Assembly (NCBI RefSeq): GCF_022429625.1
Contig: NZ_CP092483.1
Span: 620,001 to 684,000 of the forward strand
DNA: 64,000 bases
Reading direction: 5' to 3'
Source: Devosia lacusdianchii
GTDB lineage: Bacteria; Pseudomonadota; Alphaproteobacteria; Rhizobiales; Devosiaceae
How positions within the stretch are numbered: the first letter of the stretch is position 1; the number at the start of each line of letters is the position of its first letter. A program made the translations under genes and the position numbers. Below the pieces are notes generated by a model that was not told where the DNA came from, made no database searches, and saw only the letters and a list, made by a program, of their open reading frames with translations. Of this stretch, positions 25,702-34,996 are shown in pieces.

Positions 25702-26715
25702 CTAAAGCGCCTGACAGCCAATGCTGTATTCGATGCTCCATGGCTGCCCCCGGCACAACCGCACGCTGGTTGGGACACCTGCACGGTGCAGCGGGTTGTC
25801 ACCCTCTGCCCATGACGGTCCAAGGTCGAAGGGTGCCGCCACCGGTTCGATGCCGATGGCCGTGAACCGGCTGTTCCAAGGATAGAAGCCGCGTCCCCGG
25901 TTGGAAAGCCACAGCGAACACGAGGGCAGGGCGCCGGCATCCCAGTTGAGACTGGCGGCATACCCTTCGGCATGATTCTCAAGCGTGATCTGCCCGCCGG
26001 TTTTGGTCAGCAGCAGCAGATCCTCGCTATTCCCTGGCAGGGGCAGGTTCCGGAAGTCGAACGCCGCCCCATCGCGGCCAAGCAAATGCTCCGGCGCAAC
26101 ATCCCGCTGATCCGGCTGTGCAGCAGTCTTGCCAGGCTCCACTGCGACCGGAAAACTCCAGCACCGTGTTTGCGGCGGCAGCACCAATCGTGCGCCGCCG
26201 ACATTGGCGGGCAGGCGGAATACCGGATGCAGCCCGACGGGCATGGCCACATCCTCGCGCGCCTCGACAGTGAGCCGCAGACGCAGCCTGGGCGCCCCCA
26301 GATCGCAAGAAACGTGGCGGGTCAGCCGGGCAATCGGATGTGTCGAGGGATAGTCGATCGCAAGAACCGCCGCGTGCTCGCTCTGCTCGACCAGAGACCA
26401 CTCGTTATTGGCGCCAAAGCCATGGCTGTCTTGGTGCCAGTCGGGTCTCTTGCCGGCACTGTCCCTCCAGGCATCAGGCAATCCCGGTGGCGGCTCGGCG
26501 CTGCCGAATGGGACGCAGGGCCACTCGCCGCGCAGCGAGCGCAGGATCGGCGGGATGGTCGCGAGTGCTGACGGCGCATCGTCAGCCCAAGGGGCGATAG
26601 CCAGCGGCCGCACGCGCTTCTCGCCGAGGTTGAACTCGACCGGGGCGAGCATGGCGCCGAGCGGAATGATTTCGGCGCTGCAGAAGGCGCTGCTGATACG
26701 GACCACCTGGCTCAC
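25702..26715 (-). CDS. Aldose 1-epimerase family protein
   Basis: The 337-aa protein has the mutarotase fold pattern (MPVGLHPVFRLPANVG, then a C-terminal IGIEPVAAPFDLG). The His in GLHP and the Glu in GIEP fit the catalytic residues of aldose epimerases, although the overall sequence is a divergent DUF4432/LacX-like variety. It is the last gene of the sugar operon and overlaps the GntR gene by 4 bp. It probably interconverts anomers of the imported sugar. Confidence 0.82.
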   Translation of the reverse strand: MSQVVRISSAFCSAEIIPLGAMLAPVEFNLGEKRVRPLAIAPWADDAPSALATIPPILRSLRGEWPCVPFGSAEPPPGLPDAWRDSAGKRPDWHQDSHGFGANNEWSLVEQSEHAAVLAIDYPSTHPIARLTRHVSCDLGAPRLRLRLTVEAREDVAMPVGLHPVFRLPANVGGARLVLPPQTRCWSFPVAVEPGKTAAQPDQRDVAPEHLLGRDGAAFDFRNLPLPGNSEDLLLLTKTGGQITLENHAEGYAASLNWDAGALPSCSLWLSNRGRGFYPWNSRFTAIGIEPVAAPFDLGPSWAEGDNPLHRAGVPTSVRLCRGQPWSIEYSIGCQAL

Positions 26716-27464
26716 GGCATATCGTTCCGCGGCAGCTTGGCATTGGAGAAGTACTCCGGATGGTCGCGCCGGATCACGTCGATGTCGGTGAATACAGATT
26801 GCAGGTGACGAACAATGCTGGCCTCGGCCAGTGCGACATCATGCGCCCGCATGCTGTCATAGATTTCCATGTGCTCATCGGTAATGTGCAGCATGCGCTT
26901 CTTGCTCATCAGCGACAGCCGGCGAATGCGGTCCATGTGGAACTTGGCTTCCGCCACATCTTCCCAGATCGACTCGTATCCGGCCGCCTTGGCGATTAGC
27001 GCGTGGAACTGGTCATCCGATTGCATGAAGCTGCGATCGTCGCCCAGATTGGCGAAAGTCTTCTGCAGTGCAATCTCGCGGGCCAGCAAGGCTGCGATGT
27101 CATCGGTCAGGTTTTCCGCCGCCAGCCTTACCAGCGGACGCTCCAATGCGTCGCGGATGAACCGCGCCTTGGCCACGCGCTGGATGCTGATCGGCGATAC
27201 CAGCGTACCCCGTTGCGGATAGACGTCGACCAGATTGCGCCGCGCCAGCCGCGCCAGTGCTTCGCGCACCGGCGTGCGGGACACCCCCATCTCGCTGGCA
27301 AGACGTGCCTCGGATAATTCTTCGGCCGGCTTGAGCTCCATATCGAGAATGCGCTGGAGCAATAGTTCGTAGATCTGTGAGGCGATGGAGCCGCGATCCT
27401 GCCGATGCACGGCCTGAAATTCTTCTAGTCCACCATTTGCGCTCACAGGCCGCCCTCTCGTCAT
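26712..27464 (-). CDS. GntR-family regulator (FadR/FCD type)
   Basis: The 250-aa protein has an N-terminal winged helix (EARLASEMGVSRTPVREALARL) and an all-helical FCD effector domain (FHALIAKAAGYESIWEDV, HMDRIRRLSL, with histidines suited to a metal site). FCD regulators usually sense sugar acids. It lies inside the operon it probably controls, 4 bp after the permease gene. A TNGTNNNACNA operator is present at 33781 before the first gene of the operon. Confidence 0.92.
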   Translation of the reverse strand: MTRGRPVSANGGLEEFQAVHRQDRGSIASQIYELLLQRILDMELKPAEELSEARLASEMGVSRTPVREALARLARRNLVDVYPQRGTLVSPISIQRVAKARFIRDALERPLVRLAAENLTDDIAALLAREIALQKTFANLGDDRSFMQSDDQFHALIAKAAGYESIWEDVAEAKFHMDRIRRLSLMSKKRMLHITDEHMEIYDSMRAHDVALAEASIVRHLQSVFTDIDVIRRDHPEYFSNAKLPRNDMP

Positions 27465-27468
27465 GAAG

Positions 27469-28353
27469 CTAATTCCCGGCCAGTTGCAGGCCCGACATGA
27501 AGTGCTTTCGCAGGAATACGAATAGCAGAACCGTCGGGATGCTGCTGATCAGGCTGGCGGTGACCACAACATTTGGGCCCGAGGAGGCATAGGTTCCCTG
27601 CAGCGACTGCAGTGCGGTCATGATCGAGCGCACCTGCGGTCCGTTGGCCAGGATCGAGGAAAAGAGCAGGTCGTTCCAGATGAAGGTGAATTGCAGCAGG
27701 AATAGCGCAATCAGCGGACCCTTGGCATTGGGCACGATCATCGAGCGAAATACCCGCCATTCGCTGGCACCCTCGATGCGCGCGGCTTCATCGATTTCGC
27801 GGCCGATTGAGCTGAAGGCATTGCGCAGCACGAGCAGCGGGAACGGGATGCAGATGGCGGTGTAGATCAGCAGCATACCGAACCAGCTGTTGATCAGCCC
27901 GAGGCGCTGATAGCCGAAGAACAGCGGCACCAGATACATCTGGAATGGGAACAGCGTGCCCGCAAAGATCAGCATGAACCAGGCATTGGCGCTGCGCAGG
28001 CGCAACCGCGTGAGGCCAAAGGCAGCGGCGGCGGCAAGGCCAACGGCAAGTGCCGCACCGAGCAGGCCGTAACTCAACGAATTGAACGCCGCGCGGCCCA
28101 TATCGGCCATGGTCCAGGCCTGGACCACATTGTCGACGAATGGTGACAGCGACCGCGGCAGGTCGAGTACACCAGAATTGAGATACTCGTCGGTCGATTT
28201 GAAGACCGTGACGAACAGGTAATAGAACGGCACCAGATAGACCAGTAGCAGGAACACCGCCGGCACCAGCCGTGGCAGGCCAAGGCTTTTGGAGCGCTTC
28301 TCCTTTTCGATCAGGGCCGCAATGAATGCTGGGTCGCTGGTATCGACTGCCAT
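27469..28353 (-). CDS. Sugar ABC transporter permease (MalG type)
   Basis: The 294-aa inner-membrane protein has six hydrophobic segments and the coupling motif EAARIEGASEWRVF, typical of carbohydrate uptake CUT1 permeases. It pairs with the MalF-type permease 10 bp upstream. The substrate is not evident from sequence. Confidence 0.93.
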   Translation of the reverse strand: MAVDTSDPAFIAALIEKEKRSKSLGLPRLVPAVFLLLVYLVPFYYLFVTVFKSTDEYLNSGVLDLPRSLSPFVDNVVQAWTMADMGRAAFNSLSYGLLGAALAVGLAAAAAFGLTRLRLRSANAWFMLIFAGTLFPFQMYLVPLFFGYQRLGLINSWFGMLLIYTAICIPFPLLVLRNAFSSIGREIDEAARIEGASEWRVFRSMIVPNAKGPLIALFLLQFTFIWNDLLFSSILANGPQVRSIMTALQSLQGTYASSGPNVVVTASLISSIPTVLLFVFLRKHFMSGLQLAGN

Positions 28354-28363
28354 TTGGGTCTCG

Positions 28364-29308
28364 CTATCGGATGCGGTCTTCGACGCGGCTTTGCATGCTG
28401 GCCAGCGCCCAGCTGACGATCACCACCATGCCGCTCAGCACTACGGCGATTGAAGCGCCATAGGCCCAGCTGCTCTTGGAGAAGGTCTCGTAATACATGT
28501 AGACGGCCAGCGAGAGCGTCCGCTGCGACGGGTAGCCATTGGCCATGACCCAGAGCAGGTCAAAGGCGGTGAAGCCGGCTGCCACATTGAGAATGGTCAC
28601 CACGAACACTGTCGGCAGCAGCAGCGGCCAAATCACGTGGCGGAAAATCTGCCAGGACGAAGCGCCATCGACCCGTGCCGCCTCGATCGGGTCCTTGGGG
28701 ATGGCCGCCAGGCCGAGCAGCAACAGCACCATGGTGATGCCGAGCGTCTGCCAGACGAAGGTGAAGATGATCGCTGGCGTGATGGTATTGGCCTCGAACA
28801 GCCAGCCGAAATCATTGGGCTGGCCGGTGACCCAGACCGAGATCGTGTTGATCACGCCATGCGGGGCATAGACATAGTACCACAGCGTGCCGACCGCGGT
28901 TGGCGCCAGCACGCGCGGCAGGAAGAACAGGCTCTTGAAGGTCTCCTGGAACGGAATGTCGCGCAGGAGCAGCGCCAGACCGAGCCCGAAGGCCAGGGGC
29001 AGGATGAGCGCGCCGCCGACCCACATGGCCGTGTTGATCATCGCTTCGGAAAAGTAGGGGATAGCGACCAGCCGCTGGTAATTGGCGAGGCCGGCAAATT
29101 CGTCGAGACCCGAAAAGCGCTGCCACTTGGTAAAGCTCAGCACAACGTTGAAAACCACCGGCGCCAGCAGGAAAATCCCCACCATCAGCAGGGCCGGGGC
29201 GATGAACAGTAGCGCGACTCGCCCGGTCCGCCGGTTGGCCGCATGCTCCCGGCGCTTGGCCTCCTCCAGCACGGCAGGCGACAGCTTGAATGTCGGGGCT
29301 TCTGTCAT
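28364..29308 (-). CDS. Sugar ABC transporter permease (MalF type)
   Basis: The 314-aa inner-membrane permease has the EAA loop EAARVDGASSWQIF and a cytoplasmic N-terminal tail. The ATG at 29308 (MTEAPTFKL) follows GGAGG with a spacing of about 5, so the 24-codon upstream extension of the open frame is rejected. It forms the permease heterodimer with the next gene. Confidence 0.93.
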   Translation of the reverse strand: MTEAPTFKLSPAVLEEAKRREHAANRRTGRVALLFIAPALLMVGIFLLAPVVFNVVLSFTKWQRFSGLDEFAGLANYQRLVAIPYFSEAMINTAMWVGGALILPLAFGLGLALLLRDIPFQETFKSLFFLPRVLAPTAVGTLWYYVYAPHGVINTISVWVTGQPNDFGWLFEANTITPAIIFTFVWQTLGITMVLLLLGLAAIPKDPIEAARVDGASSWQIFRHVIWPLLLPTVFVVTILNVAAGFTAFDLLWVMANGYPSQRTLSLAVYMYYETFSKSSWAYGASIAVVLSGMVVIVSWALASMQSRVEDRIR

Positions 29309-29364
29309 TGTGGCCTCCGCCGGGACAGGGAAGTGGCCGGCGCGCTGGGCGCCGGCCCTGGGAA

Positions 29365-30606
29365 CTACTGGTTGGCCCAATAATCGGCGTTGAGCGTCTG
29401 CATGTCGTTCATGACCTGCTCGGCATTTTCGGCCGTCGGATCGAGCATGAAGGCGCCCATTTGCGAGACGAGGTCGCCCTGGAGGTCAGCCGGGACGGCC
29501 TCCCACCACCGCACGATGCTGCGCGGCTGTTCGGCGGCGACGATGGCATTGACCTCGGCGACGATGGCATTGGGCGCCTCTGCCTTGAGATTACCGGTAT
29601 AGACGCCTTGCGCTTCGCCCAGTGCGTTGCCGGCCTCGGCAGACATCAGGTAGTCGACGGCTGCCGCCAGTTCCGGGGTCTGCTCCATGGCCTGCTTGGA
29701 TACCACGATCGGCGCGGCCTCGAAGATGACGGAGTTTTCGACATCCGGCGTCACCGTCGGCATGATGAAGGCGCTGAATTGCTCGCCCGGCACCAGGCCC
29801 TTGGTCTCGACCACGCCCGCCGCCCATTCGCCGATCAGCCACATGGCCGCGTCGCCATTAACGAAAAAGCGGGAGTCATCCTGTTCGCGTGGGTCGGTGA
29901 AGTAACCGCGCTCGTAGAAGTCGACCCAGATTTCGAAGGCGCGATGCACTTCGGGGCCGTTATAGGGCACCGAACCGTCGGTCAGCCCGACAAACGCGTC
30001 CGGGTCGGTGCGGATCATCAGTTCGGAGAACCAGATCAGCCCCATCCAGCCGCCGACATTGGGGGCGTTGAATGGGGTATAGCCGGCTGCCTTCAGCTTT
30101 TCGGCGGCATCCAGCATTTCTTCCCAGGTCTGCGGGGGAGCGGCAATGCCAGCCTTTTCGAAGGCGTCCTTGCGATAGAGCACCGGCCAGCGGGCCAGGT
30201 TCAGCGGCAGGGCGTAGGGCACACCATCGACGCTCACCAGGGCCTTTTCGGCCTCAGAGAAGTCGCCATTGGCAATCGCCTTGTCCCAGGCGGCGGAGAG
30301 ATCGGCGATCTGTCCGGTCTCGACGAGGCTGTCGAGCTGCTTGCCATTCCACCAGGTGAACATGGGCGGGGTATTGCCGCCGGCAATGGAGGATTGCACG
30401 AAGGCCTGGTAGCGATCGGTCGGCGTCTGCAGTTGCGGCACGATCTTGATGCCCGACGCGGTGCTTGCGCCATTCGCCAGGGCCTCGAACCCGGCCTCCC
30501 AGCCGTTCTTGTCGTAGTTGAGGGTGATGTCTTGCGCGAAGGTCGGGGTGATGGCGCTGGCGAGCGCCACAAAGCCGGCCGAGGCCAGCAGCAGGTTCAG
30601 TTTCAT
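29365..30606 (-). CDS. Sugar ABC transporter substrate-binding protein
   Basis: The 413-aa periplasmic protein has a Sec signal (MKLNLLLASAGFVALASA ... TFAQ) and an SBP_bac_1 fold with the YALPLNLARWPVLYRKDAFE segment of CUT1 binding proteins. It precedes both permeases by 56 bp and follows the ATPase gene by 31 bp. Binding residues cannot be assigned to a specific sugar. Confidence 0.92.
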   Translation of the reverse strand: MKLNLLLASAGFVALASAITPTFAQDITLNYDKNGWEAGFEALANGASTASGIKIVPQLQTPTDRYQAFVQSSIAGGNTPPMFTWWNGKQLDSLVETGQIADLSAAWDKAIANGDFSEAEKALVSVDGVPYALPLNLARWPVLYRKDAFEKAGIAAPPQTWEEMLDAAEKLKAAGYTPFNAPNVGGWMGLIWFSELMIRTDPDAFVGLTDGSVPYNGPEVHRAFEIWVDFYERGYFTDPREQDDSRFFVNGDAAMWLIGEWAAGVVETKGLVPGEQFSAFIMPTVTPDVENSVIFEAAPIVVSKQAMEQTPELAAAVDYLMSAEAGNALGEAQGVYTGNLKAEAPNAIVAEVNAIVAAEQPRSIVRWWEAVPADLQGDLVSQMGAFMLDPTAENAEQVMNDMQTLNADYWANQ

Positions 30607-30637
30607 TGTTATCTCTCTCCCATGGTGTTACCCGGCG

Positions 30638-31737
<1,100 letters not shown>

Positions 31738-31738
<1 letters not shown>

Positions 31739-32967
31739 CAGCGTGCTCCGGCAAAGGATTGAGGGGTGGCAAAGCGCGCTTCGGGCTGGATCGAATACCA
31801 GTCCGGACGCTGCGGATCGCGATCATAGGTATAGCCGCCAACCTCGCGGAAATACTCGGCGTATCGGGCCAGCTTGTCCCGATCGACCTCGACGCCGAGA
31901 CCGGGGCCCTTGGGCACATCGATATGGCCGTCGCGATACTGCATTTTGCCGCCGACGATGATGTCGTCGAGCAGATGGTGATAATGCGCGTCCGCCGCGA
32001 AGCTCATATTGGGTAGCGCCGCACCCAGATGCAGCATCGATGCGAGCTGGATACCGGCCTCACCCGACGAGTGGACGCTGGCGCCGAACTGGAACGCTTC
32101 CAGCACCTGTCCGGCGCGATGCGCCTGCCGCAACCCACCCCAGAACGTAGTGTCGAGGAGCACGACGTCGACCGCATCCTGCCGGATATTGGCGGCAAGC
32201 TGCTCGAAATTGACCACGACCACATTGGTCGCCGTCGGCGTCGAAACGCGCTGCCGCAGACGGCGCATACCATCGAGTCCGAAGCAGAAATCCTCGAGGT
32301 AGTCGTTGCGCACGGGCTTGATCGCCTCGGCCACGCGAATGGCCTCCTCGACGGTCCAGGCATTGTTGGGGTCGAGCCTGAAGCGGTCGCCCGGGAAGGC
32401 GTCACTCAGTGCCGAATACACCTCAATGTCATGGTCCGGCGCAAACACGCCACCCTTGAGCTTGTGGGTGGCAAAGCCATGAAGCCGCTTCTGTCGCTGC
32501 GCCTCGGCCACGATCTCGTCAGCGCTCACTTCGCCGCCAAAGCCCTCGCCCGGATAGCGGTAGAACAGATAGCTCGCAAACGGGATCGACTCCCGCAAGG
32601 CGCCGCCGATCAGGTCGCAGGCGCGCATATTCTTGGCCTTGCCGACCACGTCCATGCAGGCCATTTCGATCGCCGCATGCAGTTGCATACGATTGTTGTA
32701 GAGGCTGGCGACCGGGTTCATGATCTTCCAGCGCAACTGCTCCAGCTGCAGCGGGTCATGACCCCTAAGATAAGGCAGCAGCCCGCGAATGGAGGCTTCC
32801 GCCGCCTCGCCGCCGCCGCCCAGTTCGCCCCAGCCCGACAGCCCCTCATCGGTGACGACTTCGACAATTGTGCGGATGAACCGCCCCCAATGCGCGCCAT
32901 GGGCGTGGCGCAGCGGCGCCTCGAGCGGCAGGGCAATCGTGGTGGCCTTGATGTCGACGATCTTCAT
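31738..32967 (-). CDS. Enolase-superfamily sugar-acid dehydratase (glucarate dehydratase-like)
   Basis: The 409-aa protein belongs to the mandelate racemase/muconate lactonizing group, with features of glucarate dehydratases. These are the KxK base pair Lys169/Lys171 in THKLKGGV, metal ligands Asp199 (RLDPNNAW) and Glu225 (YLEDFCFG), and a catalytic His299 in ASVHSSGEAG. Enzymes of this sort remove water from aldonates or aldarates to give 2-keto-3-deoxy acids. Substrate specificity is not predictable. It overlaps the SDR gene by 4 bp and the ATPase gene by 1 bp. Confidence 0.88.
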
Positions 32968-33746
32968 GCGCCGCCCTCCGGCTTTGCCTTGGGAGCGCCG
33001 CCGATACGCGACAGCACGCCGCCATCGACACGCACCGTCTCGCCGGTCATGAACGAGGCCTCGTCCGACAGGAGGAAAGCGATAACCGCCGCGATTTCTT
33101 CGGGCCGGGCGCGACGGCCGAGCGGATGCATATCGTCGACGACCTTCTCCAGCGCGGCCGGATCGGGATCGAGCGCTATGGCGTCGCGCAGCATCGGCGT
33201 ATCCACCGAACCGGGCGCCACGCCATTGATGCGTACGCCCCGTTCGGCTTCATCCATGGCCATGCCTGCGACGAGGCCCAGCATGCCGTGCTTGGCCGCG
33301 ACATAGGCCAGTGCACCCTTCTGCGCCGCCATTCCCTGGATCGAAGCCGTCAACACGATCGCGCCGCGACTGGCGCGCAGCGCCGGCATGGCGGCCTTGG
33401 TGACGAGGAAGGCGCCGGTCAGGTTGACCGCCATGACTTCGTTCCACAGCGCCAGACTGGTATCGACCACATCGCCGTAACGCTGAATACCGGCATTGTG
33501 CGACAGGCCGTCAAGCCCGCCGAAGCGCGCCAGGCCCGCAGCCACGGCGCGTTCACTCGCTTCCGGATCGGCCACTGAACCAACGCTGACGACGACATTG
33601 TCGCCCAGCGTAGCCGCGGTGCGCTGCAGGGCACCCCCATCGACATCCATGAGAATGAGATTGTGTCCCCGCGCGGCGTGCAGCTCGGCGACGGCCCGGC
33701 CGATGCCCATGGCAGCGCCGGTGATGAGGATGGTTTTTGTGGTCAC
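32964..33746 (-). CDS. Short-chain dehydrogenase/reductase
   Basis: The 260-aa SDR has the cofactor motif TGAAMGIGRAVAE near residue 9, the NAG motif in SHNAGIQ, a catalytic Ser in LTASIQGM, and YxxxK as YVAAKHG. The C-terminus reads FMTGETVRVDGG. It is the first gene of the sugar operon. In an oxidative pathway it could oxidise the imported sugar to a lactone (inference). Confidence 0.92.
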   Translation of the reverse strand: MTTKTILITGAAMGIGRAVAELHAARGHNLILMDVDGGALQRTAATLGDNVVVSVGSVADPEASERAVAAGLARFGGLDGLSHNAGIQRYGDVVDTSLALWNEVMAVNLTGAFLVTKAAMPALRASRGAIVLTASIQGMAAQKGALAYVAAKHGMLGLVAGMAMDEAERGVRINGVAPGSVDTPMLRDAIALDPDPAALEKVVDDMHPLGRRARPEEIAAVIAFLLSDEASFMTGETVRVDGGVLSRIGGAPKAKPEGGA

Positions 33747-33776
33747 GTTTTAGCCCTGAAAGCCTCTTGCCAAGCT

Positions 33777-33806
33777 TTTGTAGTACTACCATACTAGGTC
33801 TGTCAA
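33777..33806 (-). promoter_or_regulatory. Candidate promoter of the sugar operon
   Basis: On the minus strand a perfect -35 TTGACA (33806-33801) is followed after 18 bp by TACAAA (33782-33777). The -10 is weak. The GntR-type operator lies between and partly over the two boxes, where it would block polymerase. Confidence 0.55.
33781..33796. promoter_or_regulatory. Candidate GntR/FadR-type operator
   Basis: TAGTACTACCA (33781-33791) fits the FadR-subfamily consensus TNGTNNNACNA, and TAGTA-N6-TACTA forms a wider inverted repeat. It sits in the divergent space between the SDR operon and the lactonase gene. A single site could serve both directions, with the operon's own GntR protein as the likely ligand. 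Confidence 0.65.
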
Positions 33807-33862
33807 TTGCGACGTCGGTGGTATCCGAACCGGTGCCGCCGCCCATCCCGGAGGGGGTTTAC

Positions 33863-34960
33863 TTGGCTTTATGTGCTGTCATCGGCAGCCTCACGCGGCC
33901 CGCGCCACACTTTGCGGCGGCCAATGGTGAGGGTGTTTCGCTCTGCCTGTTCGACGATGCGACCGGCGCGCTTGAGAGAATTGGCGCCCCGCTGCGCCTT
34001 GAGGATTCGACCTGGCTGGTCGCCGCCCCCGCTCAGCAGCGTGTCTATGCGGTGACCGATTGTGACGACGGCCGGCAAAGCGCCGTCGCGGCGCTGTCGG
34101 TCAATGCTGCGGAAGGCGTGCTGACCCTGATCTCCACCCAGCCGGCCGGCGGCAGCGACGGCTGTCATGCTAGCCTTTCATCCGACAAGGCCGCTCTCTT
34201 CGTTGCCAACTATGGTGGGCATCGGACCACTGGTCCCGATTTCGGCGTTGCCATTGTGCCGCTTGACGCCACCGGGGTTGAGCCCGCCTCTTTCCGCCTG
34301 CGCCATGAAGGTCACGGCCCCAATACCGCGCGGCAGGAATCGCCCCACGCGCATTGCGTATTGCCGTCTCCGGACGGGCGCTTCCTGTTTGTCGCCGATC
34401 TCGGTATCGACCAGCTTGTCGCCTATGCCCTGGACGGCGCTCAACCGGTCCGCCGGCCGGCGCTGGACGTCAGCTTTCCCGCCGGGCTCGGACCGCGGCA
34501 TTTCCTCTTCTCAGCCGATGGGCGCTTTGTCTATGTCGTCAGCGAACTGATCCCGACTGTTGTCGCTCTGTCTTACGACGGCGCCACGGGCGTCATGCGC
34601 GAACTGGCCTCGATCGCCATTCCCGCCCCCGCTGGCGGCGCGCTGCAACCAGCCGGGATCGTCGTCCATCCCGACGGTCGGCATCTCTTCGTCTCGCTGC
34701 GTCTATCCGAGGAAATCCTCGTCTTGGCCATCGATCCGGCAACCGGTATCCCCGCGATATCCAGCCGGCACGACGCTGGCGGCCGCACGCCACGCGATCT
34801 GACCGTGTCGCCGTCCGGCCGTCACCTGCTGGTCGCCAACCAGGATTCCGACTGCGTCAGCGTCTTCGCCATCGACCCCGCGAGCGCTGCACTGTCCGGC
34901 CCGGTTTCACGCCTTGCGATCGGCACGCCGATGGCCGTCGTCCTAGCCAATTTCGCCTGA
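33863..34960 (+). CDS. Lactonase, 7-bladed beta-propeller family
   Basis: The 365-aa protein resembles the YbhE/Pgl-type lactonases, with repeated propeller strands such as GRFVYVVSELIPTVVALSYD and GRHLFVSLRLSEEILVLAID. It would hydrolyse a sugar lactone to the open acid, fitting between the SDR and the dehydratase. The TTG at 33863 is preferred because GGAGGGGG lies 5 bases upstream. The 42-codon extension of the open frame to 33737 covers the promoter and operator region. Confidence 0.85.
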   Translation: MALCAVIGSLTRPAPHFAAANGEGVSLCLFDDATGALERIGAPLRLEDSTWLVAAPAQQRVYAVTDCDDGRQSAVAALSVNAAEGVLTLISTQPAGGSDGCHASLSSDKAALFVANYGGHRTTGPDFGVAIVPLDATGVEPASFRLRHEGHGPNTARQESPHAHCVLPSPDGRFLFVADLGIDQLVAYALDGAQPVRRPALDVSFPAGLGPRHFLFSADGRFVYVVSELIPTVVALSYDGATGVMRELASIAIPAPAGGALQPAGIVVHPDGRHLFVSLRLSEEILVLAIDPATGIPAISSRHDAGGRTPRDLTVSPSGRHLLVANQDSDCVSVFAIDPASAALSGPVSRLAIGTPMAVVLANFA

Positions 34961-34996
34961 TCCATCCCGCCAATACGTCACCCTCAGAGCATAGCC

